Positions 40,173 through 52,489 of a stretch of DNA of 64,000 nucleotides are shown piece after piece. A program made the position numbers and the translations under genes. The notes under the pieces were generated by a model. That model saw only the letters and a list, made by a program, of their open reading frames with translations, did not search any database and was not told where the DNA came from. The stretch comes from Pseudomonas entomophila L48 (GTDB taxonomy: Bacteria > Pseudomonadota > Gammaproteobacteria > Pseudomonadales > Pseudomonadaceae). Numbering within the stretch: the first letter of the stretch is position 1; each line of letters starts with the position of its first letter. The DNA lies in NCBI RefSeq assembly GCF_000026105.1, contig NC_008027.1, positions 3,988,501 to 4,052,500 of the forward strand, read 5' to 3'.

Positions 40173-40363
40173 TGCGGATCTCGGAACAAGGAAGTAGGGA
40201 AACGGCACACGCGAGCGCTGCCGGCAGAGACATCCTTGTCCTCGTTCTCGGGCCAAAAAAAAGCCGCCATCGATCGATAGCAGCCAGGTCGAGCACTTAC
40301 GCAACAGCTGATCCAGATAGTCTCAGGCAATTGCTACAGAAATGTTACAAATTCGCGACAACC

Positions 40364-42127
40364 TCACCGACCACTGAATTGCAGCGCTGCCAGCCGGGCG
40401 TACAGTGGGCTGTCCTCAAGCAACTGGCGGTGTGTACCGAAGGCGACCAGACGGCCCTTGTCGATCACCGCGATACGGTCGGCATATTGCACCGTGGCCA
40501 GGCGATGGGCAATGACCAGCGTGGTGCGTCCGACCATCAGTCGCGGCAGTGCCTGCTGGATCAAATGTTCGCTTTGCGCATCGAGCGCACTGGTGGCCTC
40601 GTCCAACAACAGGATCGGGGCGTTCACCAGCAATGCCCGGGCTATCGCCAGGCGCTGGCGCTGCCCGCCGGACAGGCCGCCACCGCCCTCGCCCAGCGGC
40701 GTCTGGTAGCCCTGGGGCAGTTGCACGATGAATTCGTGGGCATGGGCACTGCGTGCCGCAGCTTCGACGTCGGCGAGGCTGGCTTCGGGCCGACCGTAAC
40801 GGATATTGGCCTCCACCGTGCCTCGGAACAGCGCGGGCTGCTGGGCGACCAGGGCGAACTGGGCTCGCAGTTCGGCTGGCGGCAATGCGCTGAGCGGCAG
40901 GCCGTCGAGCAGGATGCTGCCGGACTGCGGGTCGTAGAAGCGCAGCAACAGGTCGAACAGGGTCGACTTGCCGGCACCCGACGGCCCTACCAAGGCCACG
41001 GTCTGCCCAGGCTGAATCAACAGGCTCAGGCCATCCACAGCGGCCACCGAGGGGCGTGATGGATAGGCGAAACGCACCTCTTGCAGCTCGATGGCGCCAC
41101 GGGCACGCCCAGCCGGCAGGCCGGCCGCCTCGACCGGCGGCAGGATCGCACTCTGCGCGGCCAGCAACTCAGCGATGCGCTCGGCAGCGCCCGCCGCCCG
41201 TTGCAGCTCACCGATGACCTCGCTCAAGGTGCCGAAGGCGCTGCCGACGATCAGGCTGTAGAACACGAAGGCAGCCAGTTCACCGCCGGAAATCCGCCCG
41301 GCGATCACATCCATGCCGCCCACCCACAACATCACCCCCACCGCGCCGAGCACCAGTACGATCACCAGGGTGATCAGCCAGGCACGCTGGGCAATACGCC
41401 GCCGCGCCACGGCAAACGCCGCCTCCACGGTCTCGGCGAACAACAGGCGGTCACGCGCCTCATGGTTGTAGGCCTGCACCGTCTTGATCTGGCCGAAGGT
41501 TTCGGCGACATAACTGCCGACATCGGCGACCCGGTCCTGGCTCTGGCGCGACAGGCTGCGCACTCGCCGGCCGAACAGCAGGATCGGCGCCAGCACCAGC
41601 GGCAGGGCCAGCACCACGATGCTGGTGAGCTTGGGGTTGGTCACGAACAGCAGCAACACACCACCGACGACCATCAGGGCATTGCGCAGGAACATCGACA
41701 GCGACGAGCCGATCACCGACTGCAGCAGGGTGGTGTCGGCGGTCAGTCGTGACTGGATCTCCGAACTGCGATTGTCTTCGAAGAAACCGGGATGCAGACC
41801 GACCAGGTGATCGAACACCGCCCGACGGATATCGGCGACACAGCGCTCGCCGATCCAGGACACCAGGTAGAAGCGGGCGAAGGTGCCAACCGCCAGCGCC
41901 ATCACCAGCAGCAGGAACAAACCGATGGTCTGGTTGAGCTGGTGGGGTGAGCGGGTCATGAAGCCTTGGTCGACCAACAAACGAATACCCTGCCCCATCG
42001 ACAAGGTGATCCCGGCGGTGACCACCAGTGCCAGCAAGGCCAGGAGGGCCTGGCGACGGTAAGGGCGGATGAAGTGCCAGCCCAGGTGCAGGGCGCGGCG
42101 TTGGCGGGAAGAGATCGGTTCAGGCAT
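40364..42127 (-). CDS. MsbA/lipid-A-exporter-like ABC transporter (fused permease-ATPase)
   Basis: The 587-aa half-transporter has six membrane helices in the first 320 residues (for example ALLALLALVVTAGITLSMG, LFLLLVMALAVGTFARFYL) and a C-terminal ATPase with Walker A GPSGAGKST, signature LSGGQRQRLAIARAL, Walker B ILLLDEATSALD and the H-loop IAHRLATV. It is homologous to MsbA and bacterial multidrug exporters but lies alone, without lipid A genes, so the substrate is open. It is followed by 190 bp with no identified gene. Confidence 0.92.
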   Translation of the reverse strand: MPEPISSRQRRALHLGWHFIRPYRRQALLALLALVVTAGITLSMGQGIRLLVDQGFMTRSPHQLNQTIGLFLLLVMALAVGTFARFYLVSWIGERCVADIRRAVFDHLVGLHPGFFEDNRSSEIQSRLTADTTLLQSVIGSSLSMFLRNALMVVGGVLLLFVTNPKLTSIVVLALPLVLAPILLFGRRVRSLSRQSQDRVADVGSYVAETFGQIKTVQAYNHEARDRLLFAETVEAAFAVARRRIAQRAWLITLVIVLVLGAVGVMLWVGGMDVIAGRISGGELAAFVFYSLIVGSAFGTLSEVIGELQRAAGAAERIAELLAAQSAILPPVEAAGLPAGRARGAIELQEVRFAYPSRPSVAAVDGLSLLIQPGQTVALVGPSGAGKSTLFDLLLRFYDPQSGSILLDGLPLSALPPAELRAQFALVAQQPALFRGTVEANIRYGRPEASLADVEAAARSAHAHEFIVQLPQGYQTPLGEGGGGLSGGQRQRLAIARALLVNAPILLLDEATSALDAQSEHLIQQALPRLMVGRTTLVIAHRLATVQYADRIAVIDKGRLVAFGTHRQLLEDSPLYARLAALQFSGR

Positions 42128-42386
42128 GGCGACCGTCGTTCGGCACAGGTGAACGCTAAGACTACCACTCGTCCGTCTGGCGGGAACGCCTTCAAGCCGG
42201 TGGCATCACATCACAGGTAGGTGAAACGGCTGCTCGTCAGTCCCTAGATGGATTCGTTCTAACGTGTGACTGGAGCTTTGCCGTGGTTTCTGCTGGACTG
42301 TCCTGGCCGTGATAGCCAAGGAACTGTCACAGGTTTTTCATGGCGCGGACAGTATCCTGAGCTTGAACCTGAAGAGGAGACAGGAC

Positions 42387-42560
42387 ATGAGCTTGCAGCA
42401 CAGCAACGAGACCCCGAAGGTACAGAAACCGTCGCAGCCCCAGGTGTGCGGTTCGGTCATCGATGCCCAGGGCCGCGAAATCCCGATTACCGAGCAGATG
42501 ATCCAGAAAGCGTGCAAGGATCTTGAACAAAGCCGGGTCGAGAAGGTCCGCAAGGGCTGA
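42387..42560 (+). CDS. PA1571-family small protein, 57 aa
   Basis: The protein begins MSLQHSNETPKVQKPSQPQ, then GSVIDAQGREIPITEQMIQKACKDLEQSRV. It is soluble and charged with a Pro/Gln-rich start and a helical end. A strong AGGAGACAGGAC site precedes ATG 42387. It is recognised as the small PA1571-like family of pseudomonads, whose role is not known. A strong terminator follows 24 bp after the stop, making it a monocistronic gene. Confidence 0.8.
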   Translation: MSLQHSNETPKVQKPSQPQVCGSVIDAQGREIPITEQMIQKACKDLEQSRVEKVRKG

Positions 42561-42583
42561 AAGCCAGAACAAGCATTCACTGC

Positions 42584-42608
42584 GACCCGGCGCATGCGCC
42601 GGGTTTTT
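42584..42608 (+). terminator. terminator after the PA1571-like gene
   Basis: Perfect 9-bp arms ACCCGGCGC (42584-42592) and GCGCCGGGT (42595-42603) run directly into a T5 tract. Confidence 0.92.
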
Positions 42609-42616
42609 GTTGCCCC

Positions 42617-42703
42617 CTGTAGGAGCGGCTTCAGCCGCGAACACCGGCACAGCCGGTGCCTGTTATCGCGTCGTTTGCTTCGCGGCTTAAGCCGCTCCTA
42701 CAG
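42617..42703. repeat. inverted REP pair, GCGGCT type
   Basis: Arms 42617-42640 and 42680-42703 carry GGAGCGGCTTCAGCCGCGA and TCGCGGCTTAAGCCGCTCC. It ends 4 bp before the pdxB stop. Confidence 0.9.
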
Positions 42704-42706
42704 GGA

Positions 42707-43858
42707 TCACGCTACGCCAACCAGCTCCGCCCCCAGCGCGCTGACCATCTGCGCCAGCTGTGGTGCCTCACCGCGCAAACCTACCGCCAGCCCTTCGATC
42801 TCCCGCCGCACCGGATAATGCTTGCGCAGCAGGTCGAATGCCGCGCGCTGCTCGGCCACGTCATCGCTCAGGCTGCGGCGGAAATCGGCATCGTCGCGGC
42901 GCGGGTCGTACACCGCACGGCACAGGGTGGCCAGTGCCCAGGCCGGATCTGCGTTGGCATCCAGTTCGATGCGCGCCAGCGAATGTGCCGGCAGCAGGTC
43001 GGCCAGGCGCACCTGCTCGGGCTCACCGCGCCAGCGGCAGAACGCCTGGTAGATCTGCGCCGTGCCGCGTTGCTTGCCATCCAGGCTGTAGCCGGCGATG
43101 TGCGGGGTGGCCAGGGTGCACAGGTCGGCCAATTGCAGGTCTACCTGCGGCTCGCCTTCCCAGACATCGAGCACCGCATGCACGTCCTCACGGTCGAGCA
43201 GCAGCTCGCGCAGGGCCACGTTGTCCACCACAGGGCCGCGGCTGGCGTTGATCAGCCAGGCACCGGGGCGCAGGCTTGCCAACTTTTCCTGGTCGAGCAG
43301 ATGCCAGGTCGGATGTTCGCCACCGCGCTGCAGCGGCGTGTGCAGGCTGATCACGTCGCACTGCGCAAGGATCGTCTCCAGGCTGACGAACTCCCCCCCT
43401 TCACTGGCCTCGCGCACTGGGTCGCAGACCAGCACCTTCCAGCCCAGGCCATGCAGCACCCGCACCAGGCGCCCCCCCACTTCGCCCGCACCCACCACGC
43501 CATAGACACGCCTGTTCAGGTCGACACCCTCGAGCTCGGCCAGGGTCAGCAGACTGCCCAGCACGTAATCGACCACACCGCGGGCGTTGCATCCCGGGGC
43601 ACTGCTCCAGTGGATGCCGGCGTCGGCAAAGTAGTCCAGGTCCAGGTGGTCGGTGCCGATGGTGCAGGTGCCGACGAAGCGCACCTTGCTGCCTTCGAGC
43701 AGTTGCCGATCGACGCGGGTCACCGAACGCACCAGCAGTACGTCGGCGTCCTTGGCGCTGGCGGCGTCGATGGCTCGCCCAGGGTAACGGCGGATCTCGC
43801 CGAACCCGGCGAAGAAGGCATCGAGCAGCGGGATATTCTCGTCGGCAACTATCAGCAT
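42707..43858 (-). CDS. pdxB: erythronate-4-phosphate dehydrogenase PdxB
   Basis: PdxB oxidises 4-phosphoerythronate in the DXP-dependent pyridoxal 5'-phosphate pathway. The 383-aa enzyme has the D-2-hydroxyacid dehydrogenase fold: NAD site [18 protein letters not shown], catalytic Arg in [10 protein letters not shown], Glu in VWEGEPQVD, and His in [14 protein letters not shown]-terminal PdxB dimerisation domain (about 290-383) is complete. The AGGAG ribosome binding site lies within a hairpin directly before ATG 43858, suggesting translational control. Confidence 0.97.
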   Translation of the reverse strand: MLIVADENIPLLDAFFAGFGEIRRYPGRAIDAASAKDADVLLVRSVTRVDRQLLEGSKVRFVGTCTIGTDHLDLDYFADAGIHWSSAPGCNARGVVDYVLGSLLTLAELEGVDLNRRVYGVVGAGEVGGRLVRVLHGLGWKVLVCDPVREASEGGEFVSLETILAQCDVISLHTPLQRGGEHPTWHLLDQEKLASLRPGAWLINASRGPVVDNVALRELLLDREDVHAVLDVWEGEPQVDLQLADLCTLATPHIAGYSLDGKQRGTAQIYQAFCRWRGEPEQVRLADLLPAHSLARIELDANADPAWALATLCRAVYDPRRDDADFRRSLSDDVAEQRAAFDLLRKHYPVRREIEGLAVGLRGEAPQLAQMVSALGAELVGVA

Positions 43859-43859
43859 G

Positions 43860-43882
43860 GCGCTCTCCTGTCAGGGGAGCGC
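43860..43882 (-). promoter_or_regulatory. hairpin covering the pdxB ribosome binding site
   Basis: The leader reads GCGCTCCCCT-GAC-AGGAGAGCGC on the minus strand: nine pairs, one C-A mismatch and a 3-nt loop. The AGGAG Shine-Dalgarno sequence is wholly in the 3' arm and the ATG starts one base later. Confidence 0.6.
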
Positions 43883-43905
43883 AGTGTAGCGCGATCGCGC
43901 GGGGC

Positions 43906-44148
43906 TCAGTCGGCCTTCTTGCGGATCCAGTACAGGTAGGTGCCGGCCTCTTCCTGCTGACCGAGCAGCTCATGGCCGAGGAAGACGCAGAATTTGGGAA
44001 TGTCGCGGCGGGTCGACGGGTCGGTGGCAATCACCTTGAGCACACCGCCGGCCGCCAGCTCGCGCACATGCTTGTGCAGCATCATCACCGGCTCCGGACA
44101 GTTGAGGCCGGTAGCGTCGAGGGTCGCGTCGTGGATCAGGTCGGTCAT
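43906..44148 (-). CDS. tusA: sulfur carrier protein TusA
   Basis: TusA relays persulfide sulfur from the cysteine desulfurase to TusBCD/E for tRNA 2-thiouridine, and also feeds molybdenum cofactor synthesis. The 80-aa protein has the signature [20 protein letters not shown] with the active Cys, and the C-terminal strand [12 protein letters not shown] 44148 is preceded by GGAG. It lies upstream of pdxB on the same strand with a 47-bp gap holding the pdxB leader hairpin, so cotranscription is likely. Confidence 0.95.
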   Translation of the reverse strand: MTDLIHDATLDATGLNCPEPVMMLHKHVRELAAGGVLKVIATDPSTRRDIPKFCVFLGHELLGQQEEAGTYLYWIRKKAD

Positions 44149-44246
44149 GGAGGGCTCCGCTAAATGAAAGGCATTGTGGCGCATCGCCGGATGGACTCCA
44201 AGCCCACCTGCCGGCGCTCATGGATTTGGCACGACCTCACGATCTT

Positions 44247-44331
44247 TGTAGGAGCGGCTTCAGCCGCGATGCAGGCGACGCGGTGCCTGTTACCCGTTTC
44301 GCGGGTGATCGCGGCTAAAGCCGCTCCTACA
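44247..44331. repeat. inverted REP pair, GCGGCT type
   Basis: Arms 44247-44270 and 44308-44331, with a loop containing a second short hairpin (TACCCGTTTCGCGGGT). It lies between tusA and rlmM. Confidence 0.9.
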
Positions 44332-44361
44332 CAGAGGGCCCCTGGGCGACAGGGCATCAGC

Positions 44362-45426
44362 TCAGTGCGGCTTGAGGTCCAGCCGGCGCAGGTGGCAGGT
44401 CACTTCCTCACGGTCGTGATACAGCTGCTTGCAAGCAATCGACACCTTGACCTTGCGCTCCTTGAACCCGGCCTCCATACGGTCGAGCAACTTGCGCACT
44501 TCGGCATGGCGCTGCTTCATCGGCAACTTGAGGTTGACCACCGCCTCACGGCACAACCCCTCGCCCAGCCAGGTCTCGATCAGCGACGCAGTGCGCGCGG
44601 GCTTCTCGACGATGTCGCAGACCATCCAGTCCACCGTGTGCTTCGGCTTCCAGGTGAAACCGTCGGCCATCAGGTGTGTCACCAGCCCAGTGTCCATCAA
44701 ACTCTCGGCCATGGGGCCGTTGTCGATGGCAGTCACCAGCATGCCGCGCTTGACCAGCTGGTAGGTCCAGCCACCGGGCGAGGCGCCCAGGTCGACACCA
44801 GTCATGTCGTCGTTCAGGCGCTGCTCCCACTGCTCGCGCGGGATGAATTGATGCCAGGCCTCCTCGAGCTTGAGGGTCGAGCGGCTGGGGGCCTCGCGGG
44901 GGAACTTCAGCCGTGGGATACCCATCGGCCACAGGGCCGAATTGTCCGCCTCGGCCAGCCCCAGGAACACCCGTCGACCGCTGATGAACGTCAACAACAG
45001 ACGCGGGCGCCGGGCATCGTCCACCAGCCTGCCGGCCTTCTCCAGCGCCTTGCGCAGGGGCACCTCGAACTTGCGGCAGAAGGTCGACAGTTCCTTGCCT
45101 TCGTTGCTGTCGAGCACTTCCAGCCAAAGGCTGCCGCACACCGGCAAGTCGGCCAGGTGTTCCAGCAGCACGCTGATGCGGTCGGTCTCCGGCAGCTCGA
45201 CGAAGGCTCCCCTCGCCCACTGGCGCGGGAAGATCAGCTGGGCAAAGCGCAGCTCATGCATCAACCGCTGCGCGCCGTCGGGCTCGGTGCAGACGAACTC
45301 GGCGCAGGCACTCTGCGGCTTGCCCTTGGCATAGCCGGCCACGCCAAGCAGGGCGGCGTGTTCGCTGATTTCGGCACAGACCTCGCCCTCGAAGCCGGGC
45401 CGGCAATGCATGAACAGGGTATTCAT
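44362..45426 (-). CDS. rlmM: 23S rRNA 2'-O-ribose cytidine-2498 methyltransferase RlmM
   Basis: RlmM methylates C2498 of 23S rRNA. The 354-aa protein has an N-terminal THUMP-like domain (FMHCRPGFEGEVCAEI) and a C-terminal Rossmann methyltransferase domain with the SAM site GVDLGASPGGWTYQLV and the K-D-K-E type tetrad of 2'-O-methyltransferases (VVNLKLPMKQRH near 306). It diverges from acnA over 220 bp. Length fits E. coli RlmM (366 aa). Confidence 0.95.
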   Translation of the reverse strand: MNTLFMHCRPGFEGEVCAEISEHAALLGVAGYAKGKPQSACAEFVCTEPDGAQRLMHELRFAQLIFPRQWARGAFVELPETDRISVLLEHLADLPVCGSLWLEVLDSNEGKELSTFCRKFEVPLRKALEKAGRLVDDARRPRLLLTFISGRRVFLGLAEADNSALWPMGIPRLKFPREAPSRSTLKLEEAWHQFIPREQWEQRLNDDMTGVDLGASPGGWTYQLVKRGMLVTAIDNGPMAESLMDTGLVTHLMADGFTWKPKHTVDWMVCDIVEKPARTASLIETWLGEGLCREAVVNLKLPMKQRHAEVRKLLDRMEAGFKERKVKVSIACKQLYHDREEVTCHLRRLDLKPH

Positions 45427-45645
45427 TTCTCACTCCACATCGCTGGCGCAGGCGGCGCCAGGGCGGCGAATGATAAAGGAAGATCGGAACCGACGACATG
45501 CCCCATCGGTCCAGAAAAAGGGCAGGCCCGGCAAACGGGTCTAACCTGACTGTTCAGCCAGGTCCGTGCCGTGCGGACCGATCCAGAGCGGTGACACCGG
45601 CGAGCAACCTGTATCTGCCGGGCACCGGAGCACAAGGAGTTGTAG

Positions 45646-48387
<2,742 letters not shown>

Positions 48388-48427
48388 AGGGCGATAGCCT
48401 TGCTGTGATCTCGAGATCGAGCGGCGC

Positions 48428-48492
48428 ATCGCGGATGAATCCGCTCCTACACCTTGGGACGGATGCACTGTAGGAGCGGATTTATCCGCGAT
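48428..48492. repeat. inverted REP pair, GCGGAT type, opposite orientation
   Basis: Arms 48428-48451 and 48469-48492 face away from each other relative to most pairs here. The stem reads GCGGATTTATCCGC, a compensated variant of GCGGCTTCAGCCGC. Confidence 0.88.
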
Positions 48493-48565
48493 AGCGATTG
48501 CAAGTGCCCTGAGGGCGCTCAGGTGAGTCCAACCCTCCACGGACTCACCAGCACAAGGAACTCCA

Positions 48566-49342
48566 ATGCCCCTCCTCCACTGGATCGCTCTGCTCCTGCT
48601 CGGCCTCGGCTACACCCTCGCACTGACCTACGCCAGCCTGGGCCTGGCCGCCCTGCCCGCCTTGCTCGCCCTGCTGTGCAGCGCCTGGCTGGCGCGTCGC
48701 CGGGTACGCTGGCAGCAAACCCTCGGCCACGCCCTGTTCGTTGCCCTCGCCGTCGCCCTGGCGCTGCACTGGCTACCGGGTTTCAACGGTGCCCGGGTGA
48801 TCGACAAGGTCGTGCTCAGCGAAGGCGCCATCCCCTTCTCGATGTACCTGAACCTGGACAAGCCACTGATCGGCGCATGGCTGCTGCTGGCCTGCCCATG
48901 GTTGGTGATGCTGCGCCTGCGCGGCCTGGCCACGAGTCTGGGTGTGATCCTGCCACTGACGCTGCTTGCCTGCCTGGGTGGCGCGTGGTCGCTGGGCCTG
49001 GTGGCCTGGGCACCCAAGTGGCCGGACCAGGCCTGGCTGTGGCTGCTGAACAACCTGCTGCTGGTCAGCCTGACCGAGGAATTGTTGTTCCGCGGCTACA
49101 TCCAGGGCGGCCTGCAACGTTTGTTCAGGCATGACGGCCTGGCGCTGATCGCCGCCGCGCTGCTGTTCGGCCTGGCGCACCTGGGCGGTGGCTGGCAGTG
49201 GTTCTACCTGGCCAGCCTGGCCGGGGTGGGGTATGGTCTGGCCTATCGCCATGGCGGGCTGACCGCGGCGGTGCTGTGCCACGTTGCTGTCAACCTGGTG
49301 CACTTCGCCGGTTTCACCTACCCGATGCTGGCCCCGAGCTGA
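48566..49342 (+). CDS. CPBP-family intramembrane metalloprotease
   Basis: The 258-aa protein has about seven hydrophobic segments and the CPBP/Abi motifs: EELLFRGYIQ (motif 1, EExxxR), FGLAHLGGGWQWF (motif 2, His) and HVAVNLVHF (motif 3). Such enzymes are Rce1-like membrane endopeptidases, and some bacterial members act in bacteriocin immunity or prenyl-protein processing. The start MPLLHWIALLLLGLGYTL follows an AAGGAA site. It is a single gene between acnA and aer-2, and the substrate is unknown. Confidence 0.9.
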   Translation: MPLLHWIALLLLGLGYTLALTYASLGLAALPALLALLCSAWLARRRVRWQQTLGHALFVALAVALALHWLPGFNGARVIDKVVLSEGAIPFSMYLNLDKPLIGAWLLLACPWLVMLRLRGLATSLGVILPLTLLACLGGAWSLGLVAWAPKWPDQAWLWLLNNLLLVSLTEELLFRGYIQGGLQRLFRHDGLALIAAALLFGLAHLGGGWQWFYLASLAGVGYGLAYRHGGLTAAVLCHVAVNLVHFAGFTYPMLAPS

Positions 49343-49486
49343 GCAATCGGTCATGATCCGACCCAGCCGTCACAATACATAACGAAAACTGCAACATTGG
49401 CAGCAACTTACGCGATCATGCCGGCTTCGCTACTGCAGCCGCAGCATCGCCACCTTGCGCCAGGTCAATGGCAGTTAAATATTCAT

Positions 49487-49513
49487 TCAATAAAACCAGA
49501 GGCTTGCCGATAC
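49487..49513 (+). promoter_or_regulatory. sigma-28 (FliA) promoter of aer-2
   Basis: TCAA (49487-49490), 15 bp, then GCCGATAC (49506-49513), the same arrangement as the cheV promoter. Transcription would start about 25 bp before ATG 49544. Confidence 0.72.
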
Positions 49514-49543
49514 CCGTCGAAAGCCTTGCGGATTGAACAGCCA

Positions 49544-51109
49544 ATGCGTAACAACCAGCCGATTACCCAGAGAGAACGGACTTTCCCTGCCCAGCAGCGG
49601 TTGATCTCCACCACCAACGCCAAAGGCGTGATCACCTACTGCAACGACGCATTCATCGAGATCAGCGGTTTTTCCCGCGAGGAACTGATGGGCGCGCCGC
49701 ACAACCTGGTTCGTCACCCCGATGTGCCGCCGGCCGTATTCGCCCATATGTGGCAGACCCTCAAGCAGGGGCTGCCGTGGATGGGCATCGTCAAGAACCG
49801 TTGCAAGTCGGGCGACCACTACTGGGTGAACGCCTACGTCACCCCGGTATTCGACAACAACCAGGTGGTCGGCTACGAGTCGGTGCGGGTCAAACCCACC
49901 GCCGAGCAGATCCGCCGTGCCGAAGCACTGTACCAACGCATCAACCAGGGCAAGTCGGCCATCCCGAAACGCGACAAGTGGCTGCCGGTGCTGCAGGACT
50001 GGCTGCCCTTCATCCTCATCAGCCAGGTCGGCTTCCTGATCGGCAACTGGCTGGGTCACTCCTGGGGCTTCGCCCTGGCGGCCGGCCTGTCGGTCCCCCT
50101 GGGCCTGCTCGGCCTGAGCTGGCAGCAACGCGGCCTCAAGCGCCTGCTGCGCCTCGCTGAACAGACCACCTCCGACCCGCTGATCGCGCAGATGTATACC
50201 GACAGCCGTGGCGTCCAGGCGCGCCTGGAAATGGCCATGCTCAGCCAGGACGCACGGATGAAGACCTGCCTGACCCGCCTGCAGGACAGCGCCGAGCAAC
50301 TGAGCGACCAGGCCCGCCAGTCCGACACCCTTGCCCACCAGAGCTCCTCGGGCCTGGAGCGCCAGCGCGTGGAAACCGAGCAAGTGGCCGCCGCGGTCAA
50401 TCAGATGGCCGCCACCACGCAAGAAGTGGCCAACCACGTACAGCGCACCGCCGACGCCACGCAGGAAGCCAATCGCCTGACCAGCCAAGGCCGCCATATC
50501 GCCGGCGAGACTCGCGACGCGATTGAACGGCTGTCCGCCGCCGTGGGCGAGACCGGCCTGACCGTCACGCAACTGGCCAAGGACAGTGACGAGATCGGTG
50601 GCGTGGTCGATGTGATCAAAGGCATCGCCGACCAGACCAACCTGCTGGCACTCAACGCCGCTATCGAGGCTGCCCGTGCCGGCGAGATGGGCCGGGGCTT
50701 CGCGGTCGTCGCCGACGAAGTCCGCCAACTTGCCCAACGCACCGCCGAGTCCACCGGGCAGATTCACGGCCTGATCGCCAAGCTGCAGCAGACCGCCAAC
50801 AACGCGGTGCAGACCATGGAAACCGGTCACCGCCAGGCCCAGGAAGGCGTCGAGCGTGTGATGGAGGCCGACCAGGCCCTGGTGGGTATCAGCGAAGCGG
50901 TGGCCAACATCACCGACATGGCCACCCAGATCGCCGCCGCCACCGAGGAACAGACCGCGGTGGCCGAAGAGATCAGCCGCAACATCAGCACCATCGCCGA
51001 CCTGGCCGACCAGACCGCGGGCCAGGCCCAGCGTTCGGCGCTGCTCAGTGAAGAGCTGACCAGCACTGCGGGCACTCAATACTCGCTGGTGGAACGCTTC
51101 AACCGCTGA
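49544..51109 (+). CDS. aer: Aer-type PAS energy-taxis receptor (Aer-2)
   Basis: The 521-aa protein is an aerotaxis/energy-taxis transducer. The N-terminal PAS domain (about residues 18-120) includes [23 protein letters not shown] and the WVNAYVTPV stretch of FAD-binding Aer. A hydrophobic hairpin follows ([35 protein letters not shown]), then the MCP signalling domain with [25 protein letters not shown] 49544 gives the length of P. putida Aer-2. A sigma-28 promoter lies just upstream, and a REP pair follows. Confidence 0.94.
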   Translation: MRNNQPITQRERTFPAQQRLISTTNAKGVITYCNDAFIEISGFSREELMGAPHNLVRHPDVPPAVFAHMWQTLKQGLPWMGIVKNRCKSGDHYWVNAYVTPVFDNNQVVGYESVRVKPTAEQIRRAEALYQRINQGKSAIPKRDKWLPVLQDWLPFILISQVGFLIGNWLGHSWGFALAAGLSVPLGLLGLSWQQRGLKRLLRLAEQTTSDPLIAQMYTDSRGVQARLEMAMLSQDARMKTCLTRLQDSAEQLSDQARQSDTLAHQSSSGLERQRVETEQVAAAVNQMAATTQEVANHVQRTADATQEANRLTSQGRHIAGETRDAIERLSAAVGETGLTVTQLAKDSDEIGGVVDVIKGIADQTNLLALNAAIEAARAGEMGRGFAVVADEVRQLAQRTAESTGQIHGLIAKLQQTANNAVQTMETGHRQAQEGVERVMEADQALVGISEAVANITDMATQIAAATEEQTAVAEEISRNISTIADLADQTAGQAQRSALLSEELTSTAGTQYSLVERFNR

Positions 51110-51143
51110 AATCCGAAGGCTATCGCGTCGCCAGACAGGCCCA

Positions 51144-51225
51144 TTCGCCGGCAAAGCCGGCTCCTACAGGTGCAGCGCTGATCTTGAGGTTGGCGCATTC
51201 CCTGTAGGAGCGGGTTTACCCGCGA
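51144..51225. repeat. mixed REP pair (GCCGGC type facing GCGGGT type)
   Basis: The left unit (51144-51169, CGCCGGCAAAGCCGGCTCC) and right unit (51202-51225, GGAGCGGGTTTACCCGCGA) belong to different REP subtypes. They can pair only through their CTGTAGGAGC ends. Confidence 0.85.
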
Positions 51226-51231
51226 TGCTTT

Positions 51232-52116
51232 TCACCAGTCAAGCGCCAGCCTGCTCTCGAAATACCGCTGCTCGCCACTCAACGGATCCTTGAAACGCAG
51301 GCTGTGCGCCAGCAGTTTCAGCGGCCGCGTGTAATCGTCCTGCTCATTGGCCAGTTGCGGATAGAACGGGTCATTACAGATAGCCGCGCCCAACGAAGCC
51401 ATGTGCACCCGCAACTGATGGGTCTTGCCCGTCACCGGCGACAGACCATAGCGCCACAGCTCGCCCTGTTTCTCCAGCACGCAGGCATGGGTTTCGCTGT
51501 TATCGGCCCCCTCGACCTCATGCATGCGGAAGAACGGCTCGCCATGCACCAGGCGGCTGCGGTGCACCAGGGGAAACATATGCTGCGGCATGGCTGCGGC
51601 GATCGCCTGATAGTGCTTGTCGATACGCCGCTCCGGGAACAGGCACTGGTAGGCGCCACGGGTCTGCGGGTTGGCGGAGAACAGCACCAGGCCGGCCGTG
51701 TGCCGGTCGATGCGGTGCAGGGGAACCAGGTGCGGGTTGTCCAGGCGACGGATCAGGCGGCGCAACAGCGTCTGTTCGACATACTCGCCAGTGGGTGTCA
51801 CTGGCAGGAAATGCGGTTTGTCCGCTACCACCAGATGCTCGTCCACATGCAGAATCTCTTCCTGCACCGGGATCGGTTTCTCATTGGCCACCTCGCGGAA
51901 GTAGTGCAGACGCAGGCCCTGGCGATAGGGAAGCTCAACGGTGATCGCACGGCCTTCACTGTCCAGCACCCGACCACGGGCAAAACGATCGAGCCACTGC
52001 TCGCGGGGGATACCCTTGAAGTGATCGCACAGGCAATCCAGCACCGTCGCCCAGCGACCTGGAGGCAGGCATACGGTACTGGCTTGCTGGTGGGCGGGGT
52101 TGAAAGGCGTGGTCAT
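51232..52116 (-). CDS. RluA-family pseudouridine synthase
   Basis: The 294-aa enzyme isomerises uridine in rRNA or tRNA. It contains the RluA catalytic motif LHRIDRHTAGLVLFS with the nucleophilic Asp, plus RIDKHYQAI and a TGKTHQLRVHMASLG loop. An S4-like N-terminal part is reduced. ATG 52116 (MTTPFNPAHQQ) is preferred to the longer frame that begins 25 codons upstream in an unrelated sequence. The target RNA is not predictable from sequence alone. Confidence 0.92.
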   Translation of the reverse strand: MTTPFNPAHQQASTVCLPPGRWATVLDCLCDHFKGIPREQWLDRFARGRVLDSEGRAITVELPYRQGLRLHYFREVANEKPIPVQEEILHVDEHLVVADKPHFLPVTPTGEYVEQTLLRRLIRRLDNPHLVPLHRIDRHTAGLVLFSANPQTRGAYQCLFPERRIDKHYQAIAAAMPQHMFPLVHRSRLVHGEPFFRMHEVEGADNSETHACVLEKQGELWRYGLSPVTGKTHQLRVHMASLGAAICNDPFYPQLANEQDDYTRPLKLLAHSLRFKDPLSGEQRYFESRLALDW

Positions 52117-52165
52117 CGGCGGGCTCGCATCACAAGGGGGAGCATTATCCCCTAGCCCAGGCGCC

Positions 52166-52474
52166 TCAACCAGCCTCGCTGGCCGGCTCACAGCGCGCCT
52201 TCAGCCAACGCAGCACCTGCACAGCGTCCCAGCGCCCCGGGTCATAGAGGGCATAGCTCAAGCCCTGGTAGCCCACGACATCCAGCGGGCGATGAAACCC
52301 CGCACGCTGGAACAACGCCTCGATTTCGGCGAAGCAGGTGTTGAAGTGAACCTTGCCGAAGGGGGTCTGGTCATCGGTGACGATGCCATCGAGGCGCAAT
52401 TCCAGCACAGCGTCACGCACACGCTCAGGGGACATGTGGTTGATGCTGTACTTGAGTTGCTCGACATTGAGCAT
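52166..52474 (-). CDS. unknown 102-aa protein under LexA control
   Basis: The protein begins MLNVEQLKYSINHMSPERVRDAVLELRLDG and has a predicted alpha/beta mix with a helix VHFNTCFAEIEALFQRA and C-terminal DAVQVLRWLKARC. It has no signal peptide, membrane helix or recognised domain. A GAGGTGA ribosome site precedes ATG 52474. A 15-of-16 LexA box and a sigma-70 promoter lie directly upstream, so the gene should be induced by DNA damage. It is soluble, and its function is unknown. Confidence 0.75.
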   Translation of the reverse strand: MLNVEQLKYSINHMSPERVRDAVLELRLDGIVTDDQTPFGKVHFNTCFAEIEALFQRAGFHRPLDVVGYQGLSYALYDPGRWDAVQVLRWLKARCEPASEAG

Positions 52475-52489
52475 GGCTTCACCTCGATA

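Noticed and set aside
40173..40363. Possible regulatory palindrome ATCGATCGAT near 40270
   Set aside because: It is a short self-complementary string without matching flanks or known regulator; the 190-bp gap shows nothing firmer.
49491..49513. TAAA at 49491 as the -35 of the aer-2 sigma-28 promoter
   Set aside because: It would leave only 11 bp to GCCGATAC. The TCAA at 49487 gives the standard 15 bp.
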